From positions 84,600,339 through 84,664,338 of the forward strand of contig JAMXBB010000010.1 of assembly GCA_024138015.1 (NCBI GenBank): DNA of 64,000 nucleotides, given 5' to 3'. This document shows, in pieces, positions 10,561-23,720 of the stretch. Made by a program: the position numbers and the translations under genes. The stretch's first letter is position 1; each line of letters starts with the position of its first letter. This stretch comes from Lumnitzera littorea (Eukaryota > Streptophyta > Magnoliopsida > Myrtales > Combretaceae). The notes under the pieces were generated by a model, which was not told the origin of the DNA, searched no databases, and saw only the letters and a list, made by a program, of their open reading frames with translations.

Positions 10561-13500
10561 GTAAATTTGCATTATTCTTCTTATTTGATCAAAGCTATAT
10601 GTACATTCATCGTTTTAAATAGTATTATATCGTTATATGTTGTATTGTAAATGATGCATTTATGTTAGAACAATTCTAACGTGGTTTCTCAACTGGAACT
10701 CCCAATAAAAGCATGTCTCAAGAACACTTCAATAGGAAAAGAATGCTCCTTCAGAGCCCGTCCTCTTGAAAGATAACTCCCCCTTAAATTTTTTTAATTG
10801 TCTTCAATATAGAGTTTCTAGGGATAAAATTGGGAAGGGTTATGATATTTTCAGGAACTCTATTGGGTCTCTAGGGTTATAGATAGTCTTAGCTAGATAA
10901 GAATCTTCAATGCTTATGGAAGCAATGATCCTTGAATATTATTTTATTTGTAGGATTCTGTTTCACATCTTGACTTAATTATCATAGTTATGCACAATCA
11001 CGAAAAATCATTCACGACAAACATGTTAACTGCGTATTTGTCCAGCAATAATTTAGAAATTGGATCGAACAAAGTGATAGGCTGCAAATCCAACCCTACA
11101 AAAAGTATTTACCAATTTAATTGGCATATGAAAAACTAGGGTTTCAACTTTGCAATAGAGAAACTAGGGTTTAATAGTGATTGTTCAAACCGGCCCTTCA
11201 TAGCTTTAAACCATTCGTTGGGACACATCTTCAATTGAAACCCTAACACCAAATAGAAACCTGGAGTTAATTAAATCATAGAAACATATGAAAAAAATAA
11301 TAATGCACATATCCTGCCCTTTAAAACCCATATAATGCTCAATATGTATCCGATCCTCCTATACGTTCACTATCCATCTTTTCGCATATGACATTCTTTG
11401 CTAATACCACAAATCAACCCCGTTAACTGTATTTATTTGGACTGTTGGGTATTAAATAATCTGCATTCAGGAATTCAAATAGAATTATGTTAATGATACA
11501 AGCATTGGCGACTACCACCATCTACGAGCACTATGGACCGATTGCTAACAACATTAAAGGAGGCCACCAGTTGAAGTGTTAACCACAGCAGTACCACGGT
11601 TTTACTTTTTCTTTTACACTTTCCCATATTACTGTTGTTCCTTGATCTTCTGTTTGTAGTTGGTTGACTGCCAAAGAGAAGAAATAGGCTAACAAGGAAG
11701 TGGGGTTGTGTTGGTGTAGTCATTTCGATACAAGTTAGATAATCGAATGAGGAGAAGTGGTTGGGAATATAAGCGTATAAAGGTGAGAAAGCCATACTAC
11801 TAGGTGACCTCATCTCATATTTAAAGAAGATGAGGCAGTTTCGCTCTTAGTTGATAGTAGAATCGTTTGCTCCAGGTCCTAGTTTTGCAAAAATGAGGGA
11901 AGTTGATAGTTACTACACCCAATAATTGCTAATCTATTCTCACATGAGCCAAGCTTAACCAACTTGGGCTTAAGGGCCCAAGTCCTTAAGGTCTTCATTC
12001 TAATTTGCTCTAAGTGGTGATAAATAATTTAGTGCATGATCTAACCGTGCTTGAGGAGTTTGAACGAGATTGTCGGGTGGGCTTAAATTGGAGAAAAATC
12101 TAAATCAACTAAAGAGATTGGATTAAGCCGAGACAATTCACTCCATATCTTAAAGAGGTCTGTCTAAGCTTGAGGAACTTTCTTAGAATAACCTATCAGC
12201 AATTATCATTAGGGCATTTGAAACAGTTATAATGTAATAATATAAACCAACTCATCTAACCCTTTTGATAAAAGGATTAAAGTTTTTCAATTTAGATCAA
12301 TGCACTATTCATTGATGCGTTAAGCGTGTTAGCCCATCTAATTAGTGGAGAATATAATATAGATACTTTTTAATATCTTAGCTAGTACGATGATTATTAT
12401 TTAGATTATCATCAATTATAAGATTGTGTTTATACATTTTAGGACCATCTGAGTATATTAGTTAGTGTAGTTTTAATTTTATATTGGATCAAGCAGGTTG
12501 ATCAATTATCGAAACTTTAACCCCTTATAAGTAAGGGTTGGTGTATTAATGGCCCAACTTGTTGTAATATGTGAGTTGAATGGGCTAGCTCACTAAACTT
12601 GTTTACTAATCGGGTTAAAAAAATTAACTTAACCCAATTTTTTTTAGGTTAAACTCGTTGGTTTGTTGGGCCATCTTGTTTCATTGCTCTAGTCTACTAT
12701 CATCATAGTATCAATTAAAACCCATTCCTGTGTTGATTCCCAAACTTAAATGTTTTAATTGTTTTTAGATAAATGCAGTACAAGTCCCAAAATTTTTATG
12801 GTCTTTTCCTCTTATCTTCATTGAAGTTTAAAAATTTCTAATCTTCCTATCATGAAAAAGATCCACCAAGTCCTTTGCTTCTGATAACGCACATCAATTT
12901 TTGCTATTAGTCAATAGGTTAAAGCAATAAAATTGCGCTTTCCTAACATATGTGACATGTGTGGGAAAATATGTTTTGAGGATTATAATTTTTCCAATAC
13001 TCAACATGTTGGAGGACTATATTTGAGCATTTCCAACGTGTGTGGCACGCCACATTTACTCGAACTCAAAGATACTAGAAAAGTCAGCATTATTAGTAAA
13101 TAATAACTTAACTGTTAACAAAAATCAAATAGAAAATTTAATTCAATCACATGAAAAAAAGAAGAAGAAGGTCTTGAATAAAAATCTGTTTACTTAAAGA
13201 AAACATAACCGCGCATTCAACTTTTTCACTTTACGTGGTTGTTTTTCGAAATTTTATACTTTTCATGTTCACGTTTGATTAGATATTTAAAATAGACACT
13301 GATGCATATAAATGTAAAAAGCTACAAGATCGAAAACATCAAGGTTAGAGGGGAAAAAAAAGAGAGATAGCAATTATCGACTCCTTTTTCTCTCGCTCCA
13401 TGCATTTCGTGTGCCCATCCTTAACATCTATCAAGCATTTTTAAAATGAAGCAAAATATGGCTATGTAAAGTGTTAAAATCTAAAATATGTGTTCGAAGT

Positions 13501-16500
13501 GAAAATCGGTAAACGTCCTTGTATTCGTTCTCTAACTAGCCCTAAAAATTTTGAGAACTGGAAGACATAGAATTGAAAATCGATAAAAATTAGAGGACTA
13601 ATTTTGCAGTATTCATATTATTATTAATTTTTAAATCATTCAACTTTAATGTATCATGGGGAAACAAAATCTTTATTCCACTCAATAGAAAGTAGTATGT
13701 TATAGTCAATATCCTTGTAGCCTAGTGGAATGAATAGTAGTCTTCTTGTGGGATGGATTAGATTTAAATATCTTTTTCCGTTGTAATTGAACCAAAAAAA
13801 TAAAAGCATATGGATGTTTGTCCGGAAGCACTTGTTTAAGATCCTAATACTATCCTCACCTTCAATTAAGTACTCCAACAATCTCGCCACAACACCCACT
13901 TTTACTGATTTTTAGGATGGGTTTAAGGTTAACTGGATTATCTTGTCACATATTGTAGACCCAAAAATCGAATATCCCATTCCATTAGATGATGCCGAGG
14001 GGAAAGGAGAGACAACTGAGTGATGATAGAATGATTTCATACTGAACAGTGCAGGATGAAAATTCATTGTAGCAACTTTTGACAGGATCAATATAATCCT
14101 TCGTCTCATTATTCATTTAATATTTATTAGATCTAAATAATTAATAATACAATTAGTTTGATGGTTCAGATCTAATGAATATTAAATCATCGATATAATA
14201 GAGGACAGTATTAATTCCGTAAAAATGATGGATGGAACAATAGAAAAATCTCTTATTTTTATATTGATTTTATGTTGTTTGCTAGAAGTGTATAAAATCA
14301 AATAGAAATAGCAATGATTTCTTTATATCATATTTATGTTTATTTGTACTTTAATGGTGTTTGTGATATTATGTGTTATGTATAGATTGGTGTTTGTCTA
14401 TGTAATTATATCCATAATTCCGCTTTGTTTATGTTGGTTTTATTGTGTTATTTTTACTTTTATCAGCGCTAATTTCATGAAAAAAAAAGAGCTAATTGGA
14501 TTGAATTAATTACAAACTTGTATATATGCCCTCAATAAACGTAAAAGGAAAATTTTTTCTTGAGATGATCTCTAAGGATTTCTTTTCTACATATACAATA
14601 CGGATGTACCCAATTACTCATATTGAGAAAAAAGAATAATTTTATTGTTAATCAGGTTCTTATGGACCACGTAAATTAAATAAGTTTTCTAATTATAATT
14701 TATATACTTTACTTCAACATGGCCCACCGAAATCAGTGTCTCGAAATTCTTTTTCAAAGAAGATATCGCAGAGTTTAGTGCTTGGGTATCTCCCCTATTC
14801 TTCTCATTTTAAGTCTTTTCAATTGCTATAGTCCAAATACAATAAAGTTCTTCTCCTTGAAAGGCAATTTAGAGTGAAAAAAGAAAATCAAAGCATTGCT
14901 TCAGCACTAGCACAAGAAAATTATTATATCCAATGAACCTCAAATGTAGCAACATTGAACAAGTACTCCTCGGCGTGGCATACGATGAAGTAGAAAGGTA
15001 TGCGTAATCAAGTAATTATAAAATCGGATTTTATTTCTTATTTACTTTTTAATGTATAGGATATTTATTGTATACATAAAAAACAAATCGGCAAATAAAC
15101 CCTGTTTTTCAATTCTTTTTTTTTTTATAATTGTACAAAAAAATTTATTGGAAAGTATACATGATTATGATATGATTAGTGCTATCTGCTCTATGGGTCC
15201 AACAACACCTGATTTTGAGACAAAATTTCCCATTCTAACGATAGTGGTGATTGATTGATACTGCCATACTGGTGGTATAACAAGGAAGAGAAAAGAAAGT
15301 GCTCTCCATATCACTTGCCACCATTATTTCCTTTTGTAAGCTTCGCATCTTTAATTGCTTAAAAGATTAAGTCAATATCCTAGTCATGCATCACTGTGAG
15401 AAGAGCATAGCTATCTTCTTCTCGTTTTACATTGCTTTTTCTTTTTCCAAATAGACTAGTAGTGTTGACACATACATAGCTTTGACATCAATCTGTTTTG
15501 GTAGAGAATGGTAACAATGAGAATGCTTGCAAATTTTCTTCCGTGCAAATACTTTCTAAGTTTATATAAACATCTTGCAACCACACTTTAATGTCGTCAT
15601 ACTAAATAAATATGTGCTCATCATCATCTAAGTTGTGGGAAAGTTTTGCGTAAATTATTCAGATTCGCTCCGGAAAGTATCGAACTATTAAAAGATATCC
15701 TGAATTCAGAAAATTTAATACACTCTTCGAATCATGAGATGGGATTAAAATTAACACAATGAAATAATAGTAACATTTTAAAACTCAAAAATGAGTATAG
15801 CGTTGTGGTTTTTGAATATGCGGGTAGGGAAACGAATTTCTTTTTCAAATTAACTCGAGTAAATAATGAGTCGTGCTTAGATAACGATTTAGTTCTTTTA
15901 CATGCCTACTCTCTATTTGTCCTTTTTTGATTGAAATACATAAAATTATTACCCAGAATTGTATCTATTGAGAAGGATTTGTAAAATATGCTAATGAAAA
16001 TCAGCTTGGAAGGTTTTTTAAAGGATGTGCTAGTCATCATTAACAAAACTCATTTTGGATCAACTTAGTGCTAGAAAAATACCCATAAGCTTCTGCTGTT
16101 ACCTAATAAAATCAAATATATACTTTACTTTTTTTGCCCCATGGCCATTTAATTCAACATTGCTTATGGTGCAATATTTCATTATATCAAAATATGACTA
16201 TATTCGCTCTGTATATATCGACATTTTTCAGTCATATAGTAAAATGGTGCTCATATAAAAATAAAGGAATTGTTATCGTTAAATGTTATATTTTATTTTA
16301 TATGCATATAAAATTTCTTCCGTTTAATATGTAATAATATGTCAAGATATCATTAGTTATTTTTGTTGTTGTTTTTGCCAAGATGAAATATTAATCGGAA
16401 CAATTAAAAAATTATTTGTTGCCAATAAAATTGTTGTATGTAGGCATAATTTTTGTTGTTGTGGCTGTATTGCAAGATTATATATACATATGCATAGATA

Positions 16501-17272
16501 TATATGTTTATATGCTTTTTTTTCTCTCGTTGCGACACTTGTCCTAATCCTAAGCATCCTAAAATCCCCTCAATCTATATTTAGATTTGATTTATCAGAT
16601 TATTTTAGATTTTATTGTATACTAGATATTAGAGTAGATACTAGGTAGTAGATGTTGGACCAGTATCCTAGCATAGGCATCGTTTGCATGGTATTGGATT
16701 TTGACATCGGAACGCATCCTGGTAGCTAGTCCACTGTGGGAAATAACATTCCTCCAGTACGGAAAGCATCGGGAATTCATAAATATAATACCAGTTCGGT
16801 TGCTTCACTTCAAATTGTAATTTATATAACCTACACCTAAAGTATATTTTTGGAGATGATTCAAAGAAGACGATTTACTTTTACTTTTTAAGTGCAAATA
16901 AAAGATGAATACATTTTTAAGTGACATAAATCGAGGATTACAATTTCTGGTATACAACATGGATGATTTTTTTCCCTTTTATTTCTATATAAACTCTGTG
17001 ATAAGTAAATCATCTATTTATATTTGTAGGTTAACATATATATATATATATATATATGCACCACGTGTTAAATGGTTATACTCTATCTGACTTAGGGCAA
17101 AAGCACACGATTAGTACACATTAGATGTTATCACGTTTATCCTTAATTTGTGTTGGTTAAAACGTATACTCAATTTGTACTTAAATATACAATTTCTATG
17201 TTGTAATTCTTGTTCCCATGTTATATTATATAAAACAAACGATAATATTTTATATTATAAGAATAATAATGA

Positions 17273-17304
<32 letters not shown>

Positions 17305-18087
17305 TAATGTTAATATCATTGTTTTTGAACTTGAATTAATTTGTACGGTCTAATTTAATTAGATAATTATTTAACTTCGATTTAACTTGTGATCAAATCT
17401 AATTTTTTCTTTTTAATTCTATTTTTTTTTATATGTTAAAATCAATTATCTTAATCGAGTTTAATCCTACTGAATAATACTTGATATATGACTTATATAT
17501 CATTCATGTCATATTAATATCGTGTAATGCATTAGATCATACCTTTCCGATGTTCCAAGTAAGGAAAATCCTCATGGCAGGATACTATATCAGACATCAT
17601 AGTCCATATGTACCAAACTTGCCATGTGTTTAGCAGTAACGTAAGCAGATATTACGTATGAGCATGAAACTGAATTCCCCGGTAAAAGATGCAGTATGAT
17701 AACTCCATGTCGACGTCTACTTTTCTCGACAATGTCGACATCTCCAAAACAAACTGAAAGTGGGGTTTGGAAGATTTTTAAGCTTTTTGAGTGATTGTCT
17801 AGTGTCCAACTATCCTGTAAATAAATCTTAGTCATAAAGAGGAAAAAAGAAGGAATCAAACCTTTTTGAACAGATTTATATGGATGGAAACATGTGGCAG
17901 AATCACGGGTGGTACGTACTGTTTTACATTAGTGGATGATGACATTCTAGGTTCAAGAACCTTTGCCCAAGCGAAAAACAGTAAGACTCGAAACATTTTG
18001 GTTTGGCTTTCTTGTGCAGTAGAATCCTGTAATAGTTTCTTCAAAAAAATTGTGTTTTTGCATTAACCCTGGTTTTTGTGTTTTGCC
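10561..18087. other. Long intergenic stretch upstream of the transporter gene
   Basis: No coding sequence with recognisable homology was found on either strand. Simple repeats are present: (TA)n near 17035-17057 and (AAT)n near 17273-17301. The last few hundred bases (about 17540-18090) are less AT-rich and may hold the promoter and 5' untranslated region of the NPF gene, but no convincing TATA box could be fixed. Confidence 0.5.
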
Positions 18088-18135
18088 ATGTCCAGATCAA
18101 AATGGGGCTCAACAGATCATGTGTTCTTCTCATAG
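18088..18135 (+). promoter_or_regulatory. Out-of-frame upstream ORF overlapping the NPF start
   Basis: An ATG at 18088, 14 bp before the proposed start codon, opens a 15-codon frame that ends with TAG at 18133-18135, the last bases of exon 1. If it is in the mRNA it would reduce translation of the transporter. A pyrimidine-rich stretch ending CCATGTCCAG at 18095 resembles a 3' splice site. If a 5' UTR intron ends there, this ATG would be spliced away. Confidence 0.4.
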
Positions 18136-21100
18136 GTAATTAGTTTATACAAACTTCATGTATGTTTGAGGGTTATTATGTGCCCCCTCCCTGTTGAGAT
18201 TTTCGAAAATTGTATACAAAATTAAGTACATGTTGATTTACATTTTTCCCTTCCTATATTTTTTATTTTGTAAAAATCTTGGATTCACTACTGATCTCAC
18301 TCTTGTGCCAACCATTTTTATATTGTACGTTTAATTCGGTTTTTTTTTTTTTTTTTTTTTTTTGTTTTTTTTTGGTTGGGGAATAGTGATTGCTGGAATG
18401 GAGAGGTTTGCATTTAAAGGGGTGGCTTCAAATTTGGTGACTTATCTCACAGGTGTTGTGAAAATGAGCAATTCTTCTGCAGCCAAGATGGTGAATAGCT
18501 GGTGTGGACTGACATCCATGTTTCCACTTTTGGTTGCACCGTTGGCTGATGCATATTGGGACAAATACTCTACAATCATGGCCTTCTGTTTCTTTTACAT
18601 TGCAGTGAGTAATGATTTTCTTTCTCGTCCTCCTCGATTTTCGAGTAGAAATGAATCAAAATTAGTTGAGTCATGATGTAATTAATAAAACATTATAACA
18701 TGATCTGTTTTTGCGTATGATCGCCTTATCAATTTGTTTTCTTGGAATTGGTTTTGTGTTCAATACAGTGACATTGGGGAAAAACATAGGCACATTTAAG
18801 GAAAAAAGATTTCAGGGTACTAATATACCACATAGATCCATAAATAACATGTAAATACAAAAATATTAGTATCTGTTTTTGTAATTTTTGACACAAAAAA
18901 AAGGGAATCCTTGTGATTAAATTTTCCAGGAATAGGACCAAATGTAGAACTTTCACCCGAATTAGGTGTAACCAGTTGCACCACCCATTTCTCGTCCTTC
19001 TTGATGTTTTTCTGAACCTAGGCAACCACATTCATATGATCTGACAATTCATTTGCACGAGTGTCCATATAAAAAGGATCTAAAATCATGCTAAACATCA
19101 TAGGCGAGAAGAGGGTCAATTTCCATGTTTTCATAAGCTAACTTCACTATGAGAACATTAATTTCGATTTACTGGCACGGGGATTCCCATACCAGCATGT
19201 TCATATTAATGTAGTTTCATCAGCTTGCTATGAGTTTATTTGCTTATAAGGATATCTTGCTCTTCAATAGCTTGAACTCTCGAAAACATTTCGCTATTAC
19301 CGAATTTCGCTTTTGCTTGGATATTGATCACTAATCAGTTAATGAAAACCGATTAAAATTATGAATTTGAAGTCATGATGTAGAATTCATATTGGCCTTT
19401 TCTACCAGTGTCGATGCATATTATGAGTAGCAACATCATGGTGAACATTTTAAACAAGATAGGCACCAAACATGAAATTGTTTGGCTTCAGACAGCATAG
19501 AAAAGTTTTTGACCTTCAGAACCTAAAATTATTTATTTATCTTTGTAAATAGTTGGATTCATCGTAATGTGCATCAATATGCATGGAAAGCGATGTATTC
19601 CTACTACAGTTGCTGCTGAAACAATGAATACAAGAAAGGAAAAATTTTTCATTCCAGGAAAAGATTTTCTTCATTTATAGTTTCTTTGGCCTACTATTAT
19701 CTTTTATATCGGATAGAGAAGGAAGAATCATCCCCGTTCCATTCCATCCCAATAGGGAAATAGTATCCATGTCTTCTAGGCTATAATGTCTTGGTTCATT
19801 TTCAGCTGCAATCGACACGATTTACCTTTCCTTTTCTTTTTCAAGAGGAATGTTGAGTTGATTTCAAATGGAACCATGTGGAATTTCCATTCTTAGCTCT
19901 TCCTGTTGATTGGTGCAGGGTCTAGTGTCGTTAACATCAACGGCATTGGCATCAGCAAGGCATCCTGAAAGCAATTCTGGCTCATTTGCATTTCTTTTCT
20001 GGTCTCTTTGTTTAATTTCAGTAGGTCTAGGAGGATACAACCCGTCTTTACAAGCTTTTGGAACAGATCAACTTGAAAATGAGGAGGAATTGCCAAGTAG
20101 TAGCAAGGATGACAAGGGGTCTGACAAAAAAAGGTTGTTCTTCCAATGGTGGTACTTTGGCATATGTACTGGCAGCCTCTTGGGGACAACATTATTATCC
20201 TACATCCAGGATACGATTGGTTGGGTACTTGGTTTCGCCTTACCAACAGGAGCAATGCTAACATCGATCATGCTCTTTTCATGTGGAAGTAAAATCTATG
20301 TGTATAAGCAGGATGAAGATGTTAGCAATACGCCCTTCCGTAGCCTAGTTAAGGCCATCAAATTTGTTGCTTCCAAGGTTTCTAGTCAACACATCACATT
20401 ATCCGATAGAAAACCTGATTTAGTTGAGCTCGAGTGAGTTTTCCAATCTATCCACTATATGTATTGTTGCTTCCTAGTTAATTACGCTCTCCTACTGGAA
20501 AAGTTTGATTCTGTCATTTGCTTACATGTTTACTTGTCTCCAGGCTGGAAGAAAAACCTCTTTGTCAAAACACTTTCTCTTTGGAAAAAGCATTGGAGAA
20601 GAATCCAAAGAGCAGATTTCCCCTGCTAGCAAATGCAAAAGTTGTACTCCGTCTATTGCCTATATGGACCATGCTTCTTATGTTTGCGGTTATCTTCCAA
20701 CAACCAGCTACATTTTTTACCAAACAGGGCATGGTAATGAAGAGAAACATAGGAAGTAACTTCAAGATCCCACCTGCGACGCTTCAGAGCGCCATCACAT
20801 TATCCATAATAGTCCTGATGCCATTGTATGACAAGATTTTGATCCCTGTAATCCGGGTATTTACACGAAACGAGAAAGGAATTAATGTCATGCAGAGGAT
20901 GGGGATCGGTATGGTCCTCTCCATCATAGCCATGGTAATTGCTGCACTTGTTGAGATGAAACGACTCGAGATCACCAGAAAAGCTCAAAGTCTTGGATTA
21001 AACACTGAGCAAGGAACAATAAGCATTTTTTGGTTACTGCCCCAGTACATCTTGTTGGGCATATCGGATGTTTTTACCGTCGTCGGGATGCAGGAGTTCT

Positions 21101-21378
21101 TCTACGGTGAAGTTCCATTAAGGATGAGAACAATGGGGTTTGCACTCTACACAAGTGTTTTTGGTGTTGGAAGCTTTCTGAGTGCCCTACTCATACAACT
21201 TACTGAGATTTTCACAAAGGCGCACAGTTGGTTCCCTGATGACATGAATAAGGCGCGGTTAGATAAGTATTACTGGCTTCTAGCAGTAATTAGTACATTA
21301 AGCTTGCTGTTGTACATAATCTTGTGTCAATTTTTTACAAGTAGAAATCAGATTGAAGATGATGAGAGTTGTAAGTGA
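18102..21378 (+). CDS. NRT1/PTR family transporter, NPF5.5-like (four exons)
   Basis: Exons by consensus GT-AG sites: 18102-18135, 18387-18604, 19919-20433 and 20544-21378 (TGA at 21376). They join in phases 1, 0 and 2 to give 533 codons, close to the usual NPF length. NPF proteins are 12-helix proton-coupled carriers of nitrate, peptides, hormones and other solutes in plasma or vacuolar membranes. Family landmarks: GMERFAFKGVASN (from residue 15), GLGGYNPSLQAFGTDQL, FFQWWYFGICTGS, QPATFFTKQG, IGSNFKIPPATLQS and the PTR block MRTMGFALYTSVFGVGSFLS. The short N-terminus and overall sequence recall Arabidopsis NPF5.5, reported as a nitrate transporter affecting embryo nitrogen. The first Glu of the ExxER motif is Ala14 (AGMER), while the equivalent of NRT1.1 Thr101 is kept as Thr74. 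The position of NRT1.1 His356 appears to be Phe. No internal stop is present. The start lies in exon 1, with no in-frame ATG further upstream. Confidence 0.9.
18136..18386 (+). other. NPF intron 1 with long poly-T tract
   Basis: It starts GTAATT after the single G that completes the phase-1 codon and ends GAATAG before exon 2. A run of T broken by one G covers 18340-18373, immediately ahead of the acceptor. It is an unusually long polypyrimidine tract and a likely length-variable microsatellite. Confidence 0.75.
18605..19918 (+). other. NPF intron 2 (1314 bp)
   Basis: It starts GTGAGT and ends TGGTGCAG, separating codons in phase 0. No transposon or second exon was recognised inside it, and its flanking exons join without a frame break. 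Confidence 0.8.
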
Positions 21379-21619
21379 GTTCTTTTATGAAGTTGGCAAG
21401 CATTGCTTTAGGGGATTCTTCGTCTATGTTAGCTTTTTTATCAAAGTGGCTAGGAGTTTGTCCTAGTTTTGTGTATAGTTTTGAGAATTTTTGTTGTTTT
21501 CTGGAAGCTTCAATTACCTATATACGTAGACAAGTGAATATAATTACGGAAATGGGTCCTAGACACAAACTTTAGGAGAAAACTCTAGGAGAAAAGGAAT
21601 ATAACTACGGAAATAGATC
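21379..21619 (+). other. 3' flank of the NPF gene
   Basis: This probably contains the 3' untranslated region. A short direct repeat, AATATAA[T/C]TACGGAAAT, occurs at about 21537 and again at about 21598. No canonical AATAAA was seen. The LINE target duplication begins at 21620. Confidence 0.5.
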
Positions 21620-21637
21620 CAAATCTATATAACTATA

Positions 21638-22637
21638 TATATATATATATTTTGCACAAATAGAAAATTCATTACAACTTCGACCAAAGTCCATACAGTA
21701 AGCAGCTTCAGGGGGCCCAGGCAAAAACAAAGGAAAATCAAGAAAAAGTAGTGGGGTGCGTTCAACCATCAACCTAAAGGGCATATCCCCTACCTAATTC
21801 ACTGCTCTATTAGCAGAACGAGGAACAAAACAAACAGACCCGCCCCTAGCACACAACAACTCCTGCCTAATATCATTAACTACAAAATACTCTACTCCAC
21901 GGCATTAGGCCCATCTACTTTTTGCGTAAAACCCAACAAGACATGTCCTGAACGGTCTCTTGCCATGCCATCAATCTCTCCACTCCTGTACAACACAGAA
22001 AAAGCACCATCGACGTTGACTTTTATCAGCTTGTCCCTGGGCGGAATCCACGAACCACTAGCCTTATCCCTCTTTGCCGAACTAATACAGCCATACGGAT
22101 CCCTTGGTTTCCTATCATAGGTACTCCTGCATCTCTCCAACTATAAACTCCAATAGACCACCGCCGCTTCAGCCAAGACCCCGCCCTTACCATTGTTTCC
22201 TCCTCGATTTGCCGCATCTGTCAACCACTCCCACAACGAAGTAACCCGCTCTATCTAGATCTTGGTGTCTGTCAATCCGAACCAACGCTCTCTACCCAAG
22301 GACACAAAATCAGAGCATGCTTCTCCGTTTCTGTCTCTCCACACTCTGAACACTGTATGACTCTTCGTTTGTTGAGATTCGTCATCACAGGTAAAGCACC
22401 CGATACTGCACGCCACAGGAAGTGCCTAACTTTGGGTTGGACATCGATATTCCAATGGGTCTTCCAATTCGAAGTTGTCATGGCTCTGGACGAAGTCGCT
22501 CTCGTTTAGATAGGGTCAAGCCTTCTTTCAGACTAGAATTGATACGCAGATTTAACTGTACAAGCGCCAGATCTATCATATCGTCGTACCAGTTTGTCAG
22601 CTTGCTCCCAGCAAGATAAATGTATTTTTTTATCTTC
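21638..22637 (-). pseudogene. LINE piece 3: zf-RVT and RNase H-like domain
   Basis: Minus-strand translation near 22275-22560 shows DKLV..YDRSGA..VKSAYQ, then PKVRHFLWRAVSGALP and CSECGETETEKHALILCP, the zinc-binding domain that follows RT in plant L1 elements. Further on, about 22040-21892, KVNVDGAF and a GxxRDRSGH-like stretch mark an RNase H (RVT_3-type) domain. Frame changes between the two parts and internal stops show decay. The piece ends abruptly at 22637, where an LTR element is inserted. Confidence 0.88.
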
Positions 22638-23258
22638 TTCAGATTTTGATTAGAATAGTTACGTAAGTATTGTATGAGTTATGTATTACAAATGGTTTGA
22701 AAGAAACGAGAAGTAAGAATGATATCTAAAAGAATGGTTATAAGAGAATGAGGTGGAAGGAGGAATAGATAATTTTAGTATTTTAAATACATAAATTACA
22801 GATAAAATAGTTTTAGGAGGCCTCAGATATTCACCTTATAATTTGAGCAATTCGTTTGATCTTAAAAAGTTGAGTCCTAATTTAGCAATGTTATTTCTCT
22901 AATCTCTTTTTAAGCGTTGTAAATAAGGAGGATAGGTTAGGTATTTATAAGTTTCGAGGTAAGATAGCATTCATTGAATTATTTAGGTGATTAACGAATA
23001 AGATAAAACTTACTCAATTCATAGTTATCTTAGATGAGCTAGTTAATGTGTCTAAGGCTAGTAGTCTTCCTTACCAGTGTATGAGTCTACTTAAGAAAGA
23101 TTAGAGACGAACGGATCAGATTAATAATTCTTATTTCAAGTCCATCAAACTAATTTTTCCTGAGTCATCCTAAATATAAACCAAACTTTATGAGTCTTGT
23201 TATCTAGCCTAAGGAGTTTAGCTTAAATAGATAATATAATAAATTCCAGTTCTTTATA
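22638..23258 (-). repeat. Left LTR (3' LTR in element orientation)
   Basis: It aligns along its whole length with the split LTR at 26126-28250, sharing ATAGTTACG, GGAGGATAGG, GGTATTTATA and GATAATATAATAAATT. The plus-strand start has TT where the other copy has TG. Confidence 0.82.
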
Positions 23259-23289
23259 TTTTGTTCCCTAGCCAAAATTTTTGGACGGA

Positions 23290-23720
23290 GTGTAAATATT
23301 TTGAGTATTGAAGCTTGGCAAGTCATGGTAAGCTTCAAGTGTAGTGAGCCTTAGGCATAGTAGACTTTACATAGAGAAGCCTCAATCGAGAAAGCCTTAA
23401 GTGTAGTAGGTCTTAGCGGGCCTGAAGCGTAGTGAGCATCTCGTATGGTAAGCTTTGAATGTAGAAGACCCTAGTAGCCTTCGACCAGGGTGGGGCTTAT
23501 AGGCAGTGATCTTCTATCGCAACGAAACTTAAGGGGACTTTAGGATCAACACCAAAGAAGACTCAGTAGGTCTCAGGCGTTACAAGCCTTGAGCGAGCAG
23601 GCTTGGAGTGTAGTGAGCCTTGAGAGCAACGTAACTTGCGTATAATGAGCTTTGTGAGCAGTAGGTCCCAGCAAGCCTTGTACATCGAGAGCTTTGTTTG
23701 TAGAGAGCTTTGAGTAGACA
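23290..23720. repeat. Degenerate short-period repeats
   Basis: Variants of words such as GTGTAGTGAGCCTT, GAGCTTTG and AGGCCT/AGCCTT recur at irregular spacing of about 20-40 bp through the element interior. No open frame was seen. Confidence 0.55.

Noticed and set aside
11490..11813. 107-codon open frame on the minus strand
   Set aside because: It has no recognisable domain, no exon context and mixed composition; an open frame of this length can occur by chance in 10 kb of noncoding DNA.
17590..18066. Overlapping frames on both strands upstream of the NPF gene as an extra exon
   Set aside because: None carries NPF-like residues or splices in frame to exon 1; the region is better read as promoter or leader.
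22422..22619. Plus-strand 65-codon frame
   Set aside because: It lies opposite the LINE zf-RVT domain and is a shadow of the minus-strand coding sequence.
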